Source: Bacillus thuringiensis
GTDB taxonomy: Bacteria > Bacillota > Bacilli > Bacillales > Bacillaceae_G
DNA: 64,000 nucleotides
Reading direction: 5' to 3'
NCBI RefSeq assembly: GCF_001182785.1
Contig: NZ_CP012101.1
Location: forward strand, 62,001 to 126,000
The translations under genes were made by a program, and so were the position numbers. Of the stretch, positions 35,479 through 45,239 are shown one piece after another. Position 1 is the first letter of the stretch. Each line of letters opens with the position of its first letter. The notes under the pieces are model-generated. The model worked only from the letters and a program-made list of their open reading frames with translations. It was not told where the DNA came from and did not search any database.

Positions 35479-37341
35479 CTATTTTTCTTTCGGAAGTACA
35501 ATTCTTTTATACAATTGAATTGTAATCAAGTAGTAAATTAAGTAAATCACTACGAAAATGACAAGTGGCAACCAAATTCGGAAATACGGATCAATCAAAA
35601 GCGGACCGAACATGTTCATACCAACTAATATATGAGCAATACCCACAATTGCCGGTACTAAGAATATGAAGAACAACTCTTTATAAATCGATTGTGTTAA
35701 TAACCCCTGGCGGACACCGATTTTACGAAGCATTTGATAACGTGTGCTGTCTTTCGATGCGCCAGATAGAATTTTAAACATAAGGCAACTTGCCATCATT
35801 GCTAAGAACGCAATTCCAACGAAGAAGCCCATAAACATGAATCCACTGGCCATACCATGACTAAAGTTATACATTTGATACGTACTATCTAATTCTTCCG
35901 CTTTCACATTTTTATATTTCGCTACCTGTAATTCATCAAGTTTTTTCCATTCTTTTAAGTGTGCTCCAAAATCATCTGTTTTCCCAATAAACACAGTATT
36001 TTCTTTATTCTTCATACTATCGTATATGTTTGGGTCTATAATTTTTATTTCATGATCAGGATACATATAAGTTGGCTGGATTGTGAAGAAAGCTTCTTTC
36101 CATTTTTTTGTTTTCGTATCATCGTTATACAGTTTATACAGTTGTTTTGGCAATGAAAATGCATCCTTAGGAAATTCCTCTGAAACTTTCATCTTCTTCC
36201 CATTTTCACTATCTTGTGCTAAAGGACGATTTTTCTCTATATCTTCTTTTATATAATACACATACTCATCATCTACTTTGTAGCGATATTCAAACTTCTC
36301 TTTAAATAAGATGCCACTTAAAATTTTCTTTTCTTCCGCTGTTGGATTATGAACGACTGAATCGTAAACTTTTTCTTTATCAGTCGTCTTTAGAACGTTA
36401 TTTTTAAATGCCATACCACACGCAATTCCACCAGCGCCAAGAGCCACTAGGATTGCTACCGTTGCAAGTACCCGTGTTAGGCTATTAATTCGGAAATTCA
36501 ATTGTGCAAAAGTAAAAGCATTCAGCCCTTTTTCACGACGTTTTTTATTACTCTTTATCTTGTTAAGCATAACTGGGAGAAGTGATCCAAATAACATGTA
36601 AGTACCAACTGTCGCTGTGATTAATCCAATACCCATGAATTTAGGTACGGCTATTAACTCTTTTTCCTGTAAATGCGCTATATGAATCAGTGATGCATAC
36701 CCAATACCTAGCAAAATCAGACCAAGGAATGCAACTACACCTGTCATTTTTCCTTTTACAGCGATACGCTCTGTTTTTGCATCGGCATGTACAAGTTGTA
36801 ATACAGAAATACGAGATATTTTCATACTATTCATGATTGCTGATACTATAAATAGTGCAAAGAAAAAGAGGCAAGTAACAGCCATAGATGGAATATAAAA
36901 TGCTTTATAATTTTCACCAGAGAATTCCAACTGCTTCATTAATAACTGACCAATACCTTCTGCAAGCCCTATACCAACTGCGATTCCAATTGTAAGAGAT
37001 GCAGTGCCTAATACGATTGTTTCGATAAACATAAGTGAGGTAACTTTATACCTTTTTGCCCCTAATATCATGTACATGCCAAATTCTTTTTGGCGAAGAG
37101 ATAATAAGAAAGAATTTGCATATAAAACATAGAAAAACGTTACAATCGCTAATAAAACGGAACCGATTTGGAATGCAATTGCAACCGTATCAGCATGTGG
37201 ATTGGATTCAAGGAACGCTTTATTTAGTGATAACGTTTGAAACATGTAAAAAGTTGAAATAGATACAATCAAACCAACAAGTAAAACAATGTAATCTTGC
37301 AACTTACTTTTTAGGCCTGACATAGAAAGCTTAAATAACAT
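35479..37341 (-). CDS. BceB-type ABC transporter permease
   Basis: A 620-residue FtsX-fold permease of peptide-antibiotic detoxification or sensing modules. It has ten expected membrane helices: one near residues 17-37, a cluster at about 50-170, pairs at about 195-255 and 285-310, then three at 510-610. A large extracellular domain (about 315-505) lies between helices VII and VIII, the hallmark of the BceB class that binds lipid II-targeting peptides such as bacitracin or nisin. FtsX-type segments are RQKEFGMYMILGAKRYKV and GASKDSTRYQMLRKIGVRQG. It follows its ATPase by 16 bases. Confidence 0.88.
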   Translation of the reverse strand: MLFKLSMSGLKSKLQDYIVLLVGLIVSISTFYMFQTLSLNKAFLESNPHADTVAIAFQIGSVLLAIVTFFYVLYANSFLLSLRQKEFGMYMILGAKRYKVTSLMFIETIVLGTASLTIGIAVGIGLAEGIGQLLMKQLEFSGENYKAFYIPSMAVTCLFFFALFIVSAIMNSMKISRISVLQLVHADAKTERIAVKGKMTGVVAFLGLILLGIGYASLIHIAHLQEKELIAVPKFMGIGLITATVGTYMLFGSLLPVMLNKIKSNKKRREKGLNAFTFAQLNFRINSLTRVLATVAILVALGAGGIACGMAFKNNVLKTTDKEKVYDSVVHNPTAEEKKILSGILFKEKFEYRYKVDDEYVYYIKEDIEKNRPLAQDSENGKKMKVSEEFPKDAFSLPKQLYKLYNDDTKTKKWKEAFFTIQPTYMYPDHEIKIIDPNIYDSMKNKENTVFIGKTDDFGAHLKEWKKLDELQVAKYKNVKAEELDSTYQMYNFSHGMASGFMFMGFFVGIAFLAMMASCLMFKILSGASKDSTRYQMLRKIGVRQGLLTQSIYKELFFIFLVPAIVGIAHILVGMNMFGPLLIDPYFRIWLPLVIFVVIYLIYYLITIQLYKRIVLPKEK

Positions 37342-37357
37342 GATTGAACTTCCTTCC

Positions 37358-38119
37358 TTACGCTTTTTGTGTGCCTAAGTTTGCAAGCACGTCTAAAATT
37401 TCTTTATAGAATTCTTCACGGGTACCACCGCGATGAATTTCTTTATACAACTCACCATCTTGAATGAATAAAATACGCTGACAGTAACTTGCGCTGTAAG
37501 GATCATGCGTAACCATCATAATGGATACACCTTGTTCTTTATTTAAGCTTGTCATGGCATTAAGTAAACTCGTTGCATTTTTAGAATCTAGAGCTCCAGT
37601 CGGCTCGTCTCCCAAAATAATTGCTGGTTCATGAACTAACGCACGTGCTGCTGCGGACCGTTGCTTTTGTCCCCCAGATACCTCAGAAGGATACTTTTGA
37701 AGTATAGCTGTAATGCCTAACATATCAGCTACTTTTTCTACTTTCTTTCCAATATTACGAGATGCAACACCTTGAAGGGAAAGAGGTAGCGCGATATTTT
37801 CATATATAGATAAATTCTCTAATAAGTTAAAGTCTTGGAAAATGAATCCTAATTTTTGCGAGCGGAAATCAGAAAGCTCACCTTGCTTCATTTTCGTAAT
37901 ATCCGTTCCTGCAATTTCAACAACGCCGCCCGTTGCTGTGTCTAACGTTGAAATTACATTTAATAATGTTGTTTTACCAGAACCAGAAGGGCCCATAATA
38001 CCAACAAATTCTCCCTCTTGAATTGTGAATGATACACCTTTTAACGCGTGTGATTGATTCTCACCTTTTTTACCATACAATTTTTGAATGTTTTTTACAT
38101 CTACAACTGGTTTTAACAT
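37358..38119 (-). CDS. BceA-type ABC transporter ATPase
   Basis: A 253-residue nucleotide-binding subunit with Walker A GPSGSGKTTL, Q-loop FIFQDFNLL, signature VSGGQKQRSAAARAL (a Ser-Ala variation of the usual QRVAIARAL), Walker B IILGDEPTGALDS and H-loop MMVTHD. It pairs with the adjacent FtsX-type permease. A perfect direct repeat TTAAG-N5-TTAAG lies about 220 bp upstream and probably allows induction by the neighbouring two-component system. Confidence 0.9.
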   Translation of the reverse strand: MLKPVVDVKNIQKLYGKKGENQSHALKGVSFTIQEGEFVGIMGPSGSGKTTLLNVISTLDTATGGVVEIAGTDITKMKQGELSDFRSQKLGFIFQDFNLLENLSIYENIALPLSLQGVASRNIGKKVEKVADMLGITAILQKYPSEVSGGQKQRSAAARALVHEPAIILGDEPTGALDSKNATSLLNAMTSLNKEQGVSIMMVTHDPYSASYCQRILFIQDGELYKEIHRGGTREEFYKEILDVLANLGTQKA

Positions 38120-38340
38120 ATATATCCTCCTACGTTTGTTTTTGATTTCAATAAACTAAGGGTTATTCATATTTGCTCCTAACAAAATAATCGTGTTGCA
38201 ACTAACTTTTTCATGAGGTTGTCACGATCTATCCACTTGAAATCTGTAAAGAAAATTTTCCTTTTAATTTCTCCTCACTCCTCATCACTTTGAATACATA
38301 CATGATACACTATGAAAATTAGGAAATACCCTGTAAAATC

Positions 38341-38356
38341 CTTAAGAATTCTTAAG
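38341..38356 (-). promoter_or_regulatory. Candidate response-regulator binding site, copy 1
   Basis: CTTAAGAATTCTTAAG contains the direct repeat TTAAG-N5-TTAAG on both strands (it is also a palindrome). It lies in front of the ABC transporter genes; an identical 16-mer lies upstream of the response regulator (40593-40608). About 30 bp downstream on the minus strand is TAGTGT, a possible -10. Confidence 0.65.
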
Positions 38357-38362
38357 TTTTAT

Positions 38363-38397
38363 AAAAAAGCTTATGGAACCTGTAGTTCCATAAGCTC
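38363..38397 (-). terminator. Terminator of the two-component operon
   Basis: On the minus strand AGCTTATGGAAC, a five-base loop, GTTCCATAAGCT, TTTTTT; directly after the kinase stop. It separates the two operons. Confidence 0.85.
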
Positions 38398-38398
38398 T

Positions 38399-39475
38399 CT
38401 ATCTAATTGGATGTTCAACAATAAAGGACATCCAACCATCTTTATATTCTGCATATATATTACCATAATGAAGTTCAACGATCCTTTTGGAAATAGCAAG
38501 TCCCAGTCCATTTCCCTGGTCACCTTTTCTTGCCTTGTCCCCCCTAAAAAACCTTTCAAACAATTTATTGGGATCGCTAACAGGAGGTTTCTCAACTTTA
38601 TTTGAAACTTTCAAAATCGCTTTGTTACCCATTAATTCAAGACATATGGATAATTCGGATGGTTTTATGCTGTACTTTATCGCATTCATAAAGAGATTTT
38701 CATATACACGTACCATTTTTTCTACATCTATGAAGATAGGTATTGTTTCTTCCGTGATAGATTTTTGAACGATTAAATTATCCTTTTCAAATATAGGAAT
38801 GTATTCTCCAATTATTTGCTCCAACAAACCTGATAAATCAACTTCATTAAGATTTACCTTAGCATCTATGCCTGATAAACGAGTATATTCAAACAGCTCA
38901 TCAATTAAATATTTCAATCTCTGTGACTTTGAATAAGTAGTTTCAAGGTATTCCTGTAATTGTGTGTTACTGTTGTATTGCCCTCTTTTTAATAAATCTA
39001 TATAGCCGATAATAGATGTTAAAGGTGTGCGTAAATCGTGAGATACATTGGTGATAAGTTCATTTTTTGTACGTTCTAATCGTCTTTCTTGTTCAAATGT
39101 ATTCTCCAATTCCTTGGACATATAGTTGATATTTTGAGCAAGTTGGGTCAATTCGTCCTTCCCCTTAATCCTAATTGTCAAACCGAGTTTTCCATTGGCA
39201 ATATCATTCACATTTTCTGAAATGAGCTTCAAATATGCTATTTTCTTTCGAACCAATAGCAAAAAGATTAGTATAAAGTTTAAAATCGCGAACGTAAATA
39301 AGAACAACAATGCGAGTCTCACTTCAAATATGCCGTAATCTTTGTGTTTTACAAAGAATGGATCTATGATGTATTGCACAATGAGGATTGTTAAACCGAA
39401 TGAAATAAAAAAACTAACTGCAACAGCACCAAGAAGTTTTATAATGATCCCATTTCTAAAACCAACATTCTTCAT
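38399..39475 (-). CDS. Sensor histidine kinase (VanS-like)
   Basis: A 358-residue membrane kinase with helices at residues about 10-37 and 52-75, only a short extracytoplasmic loop, HAMP at about 75-128, and H-box NVSHDLRTPLTSIIGY with phospho-His146. N-box LFMNAIKYSI, then GNGLGLAISKRIVELHYG (G1/G2). The short loop with a BceAB-type transporter nearby resembles kinases that sense antibiotic peptides through the transporter rather than directly. The start overlaps the regulator stop by 4 bases. Confidence 0.88.
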   Translation of the reverse strand: MKNVGFRNGIIIKLLGAVAVSFFISFGLTILIVQYIIDPFFVKHKDYGIFEVRLALLFLFTFAILNFILIFLLLVRKKIAYLKLISENVNDIANGKLGLTIRIKGKDELTQLAQNINYMSKELENTFEQERRLERTKNELITNVSHDLRTPLTSIIGYIDLLKRGQYNSNTQLQEYLETTYSKSQRLKYLIDELFEYTRLSGIDAKVNLNEVDLSGLLEQIIGEYIPIFEKDNLIVQKSITEETIPIFIDVEKMVRVYENLFMNAIKYSIKPSELSICLELMGNKAILKVSNKVEKPPVSDPNKLFERFFRGDKARKGDQGNGLGLAISKRIVELHYGNIYAEYKDGWMSFIVEHPIR

Positions 39476-40158
39476 ATTTTATACCCAATTCCCCAAACAG
39501 TTTTAATGTAAATGGGGTGTTTAGAATCTTCTTCAATTTTGTCTCTTATTTTTGTAATATGCACCATGACAGTATTATCTGATTTATAAAAAACCTCTTT
39601 CCAAACTGCTTCATATATTTTTGCAATACTCATGACAACCCCTTTGTTACGGACAAGTAGTTCGAGAATATCAAACTCTTTTGGTGTTAGTCTTGTTTCT
39701 TTTCTCCTTATCCATACTTGACGAGTATCTGTATTCATGGTCAAGTCACCAATTTCTAGTATGCTTTTATTATGTTCGATTGACGTATTGTATTTTTTAA
39801 ACCTTCTTAATTGGGATTTTACCCTAGCGATTAATTCCAATGGGTTAAATGGCTTTGATAAATAATCATCAGCACCTGAGGCCAGTCCCTGAATTTTGTC
39901 TATATCCTCAGATTTAGCAGATAGCATAATGATAGGCATATTGCGTTCTTCCCTAATCTTCATACAAGCTTCAATACCATCCATATTTGGCATCATAATA
40001 TCTAAAATAATCAAATCAAATTCCTTTTCTTCTAACAATTGTAAAGCTTCCAAAGCATCTTCTGCCTTTTGCGTTTTTAGACCCTCGTTTTCCAGGTATA
40101 CTGAGATAAGATTTCTAATCTCTTTATCATCATCAACAATAAGAATGTTTGACTCCAT
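39472..40158 (-). CDS. OmpR/VanR-family response regulator
   Basis: 228 residues from the ATG at 40158, chosen because GGAGGAATC precedes it; the longer frame to 40296 has no such signal and adds an unrelated hydrophobic stretch. The receiver domain has DDD acidic pocket, phospho-Asp53 (LIILDIMMPNMDG) and Lys in YLSKPFNP. The C-terminal winged helix is RLTPKEFDILELLVRNKG ... TVMVHITKIRDKIEED, ending TVWGIGYKI. It is translationally coupled to the kinase. Confidence 0.92.
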   Translation of the reverse strand: MESNILIVDDDKEIRNLISVYLENEGLKTQKAEDALEALQLLEEKEFDLIILDIMMPNMDGIEACMKIREERNMPIIMLSAKSEDIDKIQGLASGADDYLSKPFNPLELIARVKSQLRRFKKYNTSIEHNKSILEIGDLTMNTDTRQVWIRRKETRLTPKEFDILELLVRNKGVVMSIAKIYEAVWKEVFYKSDNTVMVHITKIRDKIEEDSKHPIYIKTVWGIGYKI

Positions 40159-40310
40159 ATGATTCCTCCATATTTTTTCTCGTATTAAACAGCTAAAGAT
40201 ATATGCAGGTGAGATATTTGTATCTTCTTTTTTTCTAAAGACAAGAAATAACATAATGCATATACGTAATAGCGTTCTCCCTAATATATTGTTCAATACT
40301 TACTACTAAT

Positions 40311-40466
40311 TCATATACAATAAATAAGCTCCCTTTTTCTTTTAATTAATTTTTCTGTGAATACATCTGTACTCAGTCCATATTTGACAATGTAATTTAC
40401 TTTCTTCAAATCAATTCCTTGAATTATTTTGTCTCCAAGAAACCTTGAACTTGGAATGGCTGTACC
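40311..40466 (-). pseudogene. Unidentified coding remnant
   Basis: 52 codons without a start (GTAIPSSRFLGDKIIQGIDL..., ending RKRELIYCI), preceded in another frame by MKTIRFLISVYNAL. This appears to be a frameshifted small gene just upstream of the two-component operon. Family not recognised. Confidence 0.3.
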
Positions 40467-40592
40467 AATTGCTTTTTAGTGCATTATATACAGAAATAAG
40501 AAAGCGAATTGTTTTCATACCTAATCATCCCACAAGTTTGAACTCATAATTATACTCTAGAATCCAAACCTTAAAAAAAAGGGGCAAAAGTT

Positions 40593-40608
40593 CTTAAGAA
40601 TTCTTAAG
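40593..40608 (-). promoter_or_regulatory. Candidate response-regulator binding site, copy 2
   Basis: The same 16-mer CTTAAGAATTCTTAAG as at 38341. About 40 bases downstream on the minus strand is a consensus -10 TATAAT (about 40549-40554), so the site sits at roughly -60 relative to a start that would read through the remnant into the two-component genes. Suggests autoregulation. Confidence 0.65.
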
Positions 40609-41198
40609 CTTTCTACAGCATTTTGTCATAAGAATATATGAAGACTCTTGAAATGTTAGCTGTATCCCCAATAACACTTACTATTCGTCAATCCAAAGAA
40701 CAAAAAGAACTTGTAAGAATCCCTACAAGTCCTTTTTCAGATAATGTATAAAAGATGAATTAAGCTATCTCATTACTCGTAACGGGGAAACCATCTATAT
40801 GGATTGATTTCCTTATATAACAAATTTCACCAAAGGCACTTTTGATGTTTGAAAATCTAGTTAATTGATAAATAGGAATAAATAAACATTTTAAACCCCT
40901 AAAAATCCTAATCTAATATTTCGTGAAAAATATTTTAAATCAATATAAATTTAATAATAAATTAGTAAAAATGTATACATAGGTAAATAGAGAAGAATGT
41001 AGCGTTCTTACAAAAATCTGTATATTTATATTTAAATTTATAAATTCTAATACTCTTTCCAATATTAAAAATAATTATTTGTAATCCACTCCACATTTTG
41101 TTGATACTAATATAGTTACAAATATGCTAAAATTCATTTGAAACATTGTTTTTTGGAATACAATTGCTATCATAATCGCGATTTATTTTTTACAAACT
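40609..41198. other. Intergenic, no gene supported
   Basis: AT-rich. Contains one terminator-like hairpin, AACTTGTA / TACAAGT with CCTTTTTC (about 40700-40736). Confidence 0.4.
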
Positions 41199-41270
41199 GA
41201 TTGGGTCCCAACCCAAATTGCGGTGTTATTCCGCAGTCCTTAATAAATTGTTAAGGACCTTTTTTATTTG
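41199..41270 (+). ncRNA. Possible small structured RNA with terminator
   Basis: Three consecutive hairpins, TTGGGTcccAACCCAA, TTGCGG/CCGCAG-like and GTCCTTAA / TTAAGGAC, followed by TTTTTTATT. The last is a strong terminator with no gene in front of it. It resembles in outline the small repeats at 45-58 kb but does not share their sequence core. Confidence 0.4.
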
Positions 41271-41489
41271 TCCTTTAGCTGCGAAAATATAAAATTTTCA
41301 TAATGGGGGTACTTCATAATTTTAGATTGATAGTAATCTAGCGGGAGTCCTTATTTAACATAAATATGACAATAACATAGTTAGTTTTTATAAAAAGAAA
41401 TAATTAAAATATAAGATGATATAATAAAAATGAAATGAACACCCCTACTTATTTTTAAGGCAAGTAAGTAGATTATATTTCATTAGTTT

Positions 41490-41543
41490 AAAGCTATGTA
41501 CAAAAAAATAACCCCTAGGGGTTATTTTTTTGTACATAGCTTT
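41490..41543. terminator. prsA terminator, very long perfect palindrome
   Basis: A 26-bp perfect inverted repeat centred on CCCCTAGGGG with flanking A7/T7 tracts and outer AAGCTATGTAC / GTACATAGCTT. It overlaps the prsA stop codon. Confidence 0.85.
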
Positions 41544-42396
41544 ATTTTTCAAATTCTTTAAAAGTATCTTTTAAATCCTTATCTGTTATTTTTATATCTG
41601 CTTTCTTGAATAAATCTTTAAAGAATTGTTGTTGCCATTGTTGATCTTGTGAACGCTTCTGTTCTAGTTCCTTACGAATATTATCTTTTTCTTGATTAAA
41701 AGGTTTTAACTCTTTTTTCTCTGTTAATTTAATAATATGGTAACCATGAGAAGATTTTATTGGATCACTTACCTGTCCAGCTTCTAATTTATAAGCAGCT
41801 TCTTCAAATTTAGAATCCATTTCACCTGGACCAAACTCAGGTAACTCTCCACCTTTTTCTTTTGAACCAGGATCTTCTGAATATTGTTTTGCTAATGCTG
41901 CAAAATCTTCTCCATTATTTAATTTTTCTTTTATTTCTTTCGCTGTTTTTTCATCTTTTACTAGAATATGACTGGCCTTTAATTTTGGTTTATAGTAATC
42001 TTTCATTTCCTTTTCCGTTACTGAAGCTTTAACAGCTTTTTCAAAGGCTATTTGCGTTTTTATCTTTGTTTTAAGATCATCTTCATCTTTAGCACCAGCT
42101 TGTGTTAAATAGGCTTTAAAATTATCGCCCATTTGTTTTTTTAATTCTTCAACTTTTTTCTTTGCTTCATCATCTGAAACTTTATATTTATCTAATAAAA
42201 TCTTGTCTAACATTACTTGTTGTAAAACAGGTTTTCCTGCTGTTTCTTTTAACTTTTTATTAAATTCTTCTTGTGTCAAATTTCCTGATTTCGATGTAAC
42301 AAGATTATCAGAATTACCACATGCAGATAATAATAAAATACCGCTCATTGCAGCACCTATAAAAATATGTCGTTTATTCAATGTATTATACCTCAT
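41542..42396 (-). CDS. prsA: PrsA-type peptidyl-prolyl isomerase lipoprotein
   Basis: A 284-residue extracytoplasmic foldase. The lipoprotein signal is ILLLSAC with lipid-modified Cys26. A SurA-like N-terminal helical region is followed by a parvulin PPIase domain at about 138-230 (ASHILVKDEKTAKEIKEKL, EDFAALAKQYSEDPGSKEKGGEL, FGPGEMDSKFEEAAYKL, SSHGYHIIKL). B. cereus group bacteria have several PrsA paralogues. PrsA assists folding of exported proteins, and this island is rich in them, including the toxins and secreted peptides. Confidence 0.95.
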   Translation of the reverse strand: MRYNTLNKRHIFIGAAMSGILLLSACGNSDNLVTSKSGNLTQEEFNKKLKETAGKPVLQQVMLDKILLDKYKVSDDEAKKKVEELKKQMGDNFKAYLTQAGAKDEDDLKTKIKTQIAFEKAVKASVTEKEMKDYYKPKLKASHILVKDEKTAKEIKEKLNNGEDFAALAKQYSEDPGSKEKGGELPEFGPGEMDSKFEEAAYKLEAGQVSDPIKSSHGYHIIKLTEKKELKPFNQEKDNIRKELEQKRSQDQQWQQQFFKDLFKKADIKITDKDLKDTFKEFEK

Positions 42397-42807
42397 TCTA
42401 TAAATTGATTTATAGTCTAGTATATTTCATTTCCTTAATAAAACAAAATTTTTATAAGAAAATTTTTTTGTTTATTTCCATTAAAAATGTAATATAGATT
42501 CACTAAAAACAAAGGTATTCACCCTGTTTTTAAGTATAAGCTAATAGCCGGATTAAGGTCTAACAAAGGGATTATGCCTTTTCCGTAGACTCAAAACGAA
42601 TTTTGTGATAAATTTCTCAATATAGATATAATTGTTAATTATGGTTTTGATATTCAAAATTAACAAAAGGATAACTATAATAACAATATGATAGTTATCC
42701 TTTTGTTTACTCCTTGTGCTAAAGATAAGATTGTGTTCCCGATCTTATCTTTTTTCTTTGTATATTTTTGATACAAAAAAAGAATTACTTATTTTATAGT
42801 TTACATA
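42397..42807. other. Intergenic with a terminator
   Basis: Upstream region of prsA. The only structure is the hairpin AACAAAAGGATAACTAT / ATAGTTATCCTTTTGTTT at 42662-42708. Confidence 0.5.
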
Positions 42808-42858
42808 GGGGTACCGCCACACATCCATCAACTTAAGGATTTAGACTATTTTTGAAGC

Positions 42859-42907
42859 TAAAAGCACGTTACTATTCTCTTATGTTAATGAGAAAGAGTG
42901 ACGTGCT
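42859..42907 (+). promoter_or_regulatory. IS231 leader hairpin
   Basis: AAAGCACGT and ACGTGCTTTTT enclose the start region and precede the transposase ATG. In IS231A such a leader structure masks the ribosome binding site against impinging transcription. Confidence 0.5.
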
Positions 42908-42911
42908 TTTT

Positions 42912-44342
42912 ATGAATATGCATCAAAAACAAGAGTTATCTTTATTTGCCGAAGAGTTATATCGATATATGTCTCCCGCTACACTTAATCAATTAGCTAC
43001 AGAAGCAGGCGGAATGAAACGAAAACGTAAGTGCCACGGGCACCACCTCTTATCTTTGTGTGTATGGTTAAATCAACAAATCGCTACTACCTCTCTTACT
43101 CAACTTTGTAGTCAATTAGAAACTTCAACAGGAATTTTATTAAGTCCTGAGGGACTTAATCGACGATTTAACTCGGCTTCTGTAGCCTTTTTCCGAACTG
43201 TATTTACTACACTTTTACAAGCTAAAATTGGAGGAGAATCTAAGATTTCTCATTCTCTTTCTTCTTATTTTGAGCGGATTCTCGTCCTTGATTCTACAAC
43301 CTTCCAAGTTCCAGATCGATTCGCAACTACTTATCCTGGTGCCGGAGGATGTAGTCATACAGCTGGTGTGAAAATTCAACTAGAGTATGACTTGTTGAGT
43401 GGAAAATTTTCTGATGTGGAAATTGAACCAGGAAAACGAAGTGATCAGGCATATAGTGCAACTCGAACAGGCATGGCACAAAAGAATGAACTATATATTC
43501 GTGACTTAGGATATTTTCGTCTACAAGACTTTAAGTCTATTCAAGATAAGCAGGGATATTATTTATCACGTCTTAAGTTACCAACTAAAATATATAGAAA
43601 GAAATTTGAAACAGTAGTATTTAAAACAAAACCCGCTCAATTGAAACCGGTATATATACAAATTCATTTGGAAGACATCATGAAACAATTACAACCTGGC
43701 CAAGTATATGAATTACATGATGTATATGTAGGGAGTAAAGACAAACTGCCTACTCGCATTGTGGTTTATAGATGTACCGAGGAACAAAAACAGAAACGCC
43801 TACACGATCGAGCGATTCGCGAAAAGAAAAAAGGGATTACATATACAGAGCGTACGAAACTTTTACAAGGAATTACGGTATATATGACAAATATTCCTAC
43901 GGAATGGGTACCAAAAGAGAAAATCTATGATTTATATTCACTACGCTGGCAAATTGAGCTGTTATTTAAAGTATGGAAATCTTGGTTTCAAATTCATCGT
44001 TGTAAATCTATTAAACAAGAGCGGTTAGAATGTCATCTTTATGGTCAACTCATTAGTATTCTATTATGTTCTTCTACTATGTTTAAAATGAGAGAACTTC
44101 TGTTACGTAAGAAACAGAAAGAATTAAGTGAATATAAAGCGATGTACATGATTAAAGATTATTTCTTACTTTTTCATCAAGCATTACACAAAAACACCCA
44201 AGAATTATCAAAGGTTCTCCTTCGTCTGTTTAACCTCCTACAGCACAACGGACGAAAATCTCATCGATATGAGAAAAAGACAGTCTTTGATATTTTGGGT
44301 GTTGTGTATGAGTATACCACTTCTACTCAACAGATAGCATAG
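42912..44342 (+). CDS. IS231 (IS4-family) transposase
   Basis: 476 residues from the ATG at 42912 (MNMHQKQELSLFAEELYRYM), the normal length; the longer frame from 42852 overlaps the leader hairpin. DDE residues: LVLDSTTFQVP (first Asp), ELYIRDLGYF (second Asp), and the YREK signature YSLRWQIELLFKVWKSW (Glu). It is intact and may mobilise the IS231-type cassettes in this window in trans. Confidence 0.93.
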   Translation: MNMHQKQELSLFAEELYRYMSPATLNQLATEAGGMKRKRKCHGHHLLSLCVWLNQQIATTSLTQLCSQLETSTGILLSPEGLNRRFNSASVAFFRTVFTTLLQAKIGGESKISHSLSSYFERILVLDSTTFQVPDRFATTYPGAGGCSHTAGVKIQLEYDLLSGKFSDVEIEPGKRSDQAYSATRTGMAQKNELYIRDLGYFRLQDFKSIQDKQGYYLSRLKLPTKIYRKKFETVVFKTKPAQLKPVYIQIHLEDIMKQLQPGQVYELHDVYVGSKDKLPTRIVVYRCTEEQKQKRLHDRAIREKKKGITYTERTKLLQGITVYMTNIPTEWVPKEKIYDLYSLRWQIELLFKVWKSWFQIHRCKSIKQERLECHLYGQLISILLCSSTMFKMRELLLRKKQKELSEYKAMYMIKDYFLLFHQALHKNTQELSKVLLRLFNLLQHNGRKSHRYEKKTVFDILGVVYEYTTSTQQIA

Positions 44343-44572
44343 TGAAAAAATTGAAACCCGTCAGGGGTTATTTGATATGCCCACTTTTATAATATCTATA
44401 AAATATAATAAAAAACTATATGGAAGGGCCGCATTTTGTATAAAAATATACCTTAAGTTGATGTATGTGGGGTACCGCCACATACAACTTTTCGGAAAAT
44501 CTAATAACAAAAGTGAAACCTAAGGCTGCACCAGAATAGGAATGTATAGAAAAATGCATAGATTCATAGAAC

Positions 44573-44750
44573 AAAAAAAGCAACCATACCCTTGCAAGGG
44601 TATGGTTGCTTTTTTTTCGCTACCGATAATTATGTAGATAAGCTGTCCATATGGACAGCTTATCTCAATTTTTTTGCTTAGCGTGTATTTCGAAATTCTG
44701 GAAGTTCCCCTAATAAAAAAAACAGAGTAGCAAATGCTACTCTGTTTTTT
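44573..44750. repeat. Cluster of three perfect palindromes
   Basis: 44573-44618 is AAGCAACCATACCCTT / AAGGGTATGGTTGCTT with A/T tracts. 44636-44665 is AGATAAGCTGTCCAT / ATGGACAGCTTATCT. 44715-44750 is ACAGAGTAGCA / TGCTACTCTGT with A/T tracts. The first and third look like bidirectional terminators; the second lacks a T tract. Confidence 0.7.
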
Positions 44751-44795
44751 TCCCCAATATGAGATACAAACTAGTGGTGAGCGTCTTTATATAAA

Positions 44796-45239
44796 TTATC
44801 TAGGGTGAATAATGATTTCTGACGAACGTAATTCTCCGGCAAGTTCGGTATGTGCTGCATTTTTGAAAAGTTGAACATGTACAAATGTATATTCCTTATT
44901 ATCCTTCCATGCGTGACCTATATTTAGTGATTTTAGTGGTGTACTAGAAGAAAAATATCCACTGGTCATATCATGAGAAGCAGAATTTAAACCAGCATAC
45001 GGAAGATCCATATCATAATATAATTTACTACATGTTCCACGCGTTTCAATTTTAGCGTTCACCGTTTTATGAGTTTTTGCATACTCGGTGTGATCGGTAG
45101 AAACTCTGGCCTGACAATTAGTTCCTCCCGCTGTTACTTTATACCAACCTCCTTCTGCTGCTTCAGTTTTACTAGATGTAATAAAAAACCCACTACACAT
45201 TAAACCTAATACCAATACTAATTTTGTTAAATGTTTCAA
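44796..45239 (-). CDS. Secreted protein of unknown function, 147 residues
   Basis: Signal peptide residues 1-28 (KLVLVLGLMCSGFFITSSKTEA), then a beta-rich domain with two cysteines (Cys42, Cys70) that may pair and a Ser/Thr/Tyr-rich composition. No family recognised. AAAGGGGAG upstream. It is the first of several small exported proteins in this island; its shape and position suggest a secreted peptide or wall-associated factor. Confidence 0.75.
   Translation of the reverse strand: MKHLTKLVLVLGLMCSGFFITSSKTEAAEGGWYKVTAGGTNCQARVSTDHTEYAKTHKTVNAKIETRGTCSKLYYDMDLPYAGLNSASHDMTSGYFSSSTPLKSLNIGHAWKDNKEYTFVHVQLFKNAAHTELAGELRSSEIIIHPR

Larger units (their letters stand above)
42808..44475 (+). mobile_element. 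IS231-family insertion sequence
   Basis: About 1.67 kb with the characteristic ends: GGGGTACCGCCACACATCCA then TCAACTTAAG at the left, and CTTAAGTTGATGTATGTGG at the right. The outermost bases at the right differ (GGGTACCGCC), so the precise right boundary is uncertain. Contains one intact transposase and its regulatory leader. Confidence 0.85.
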
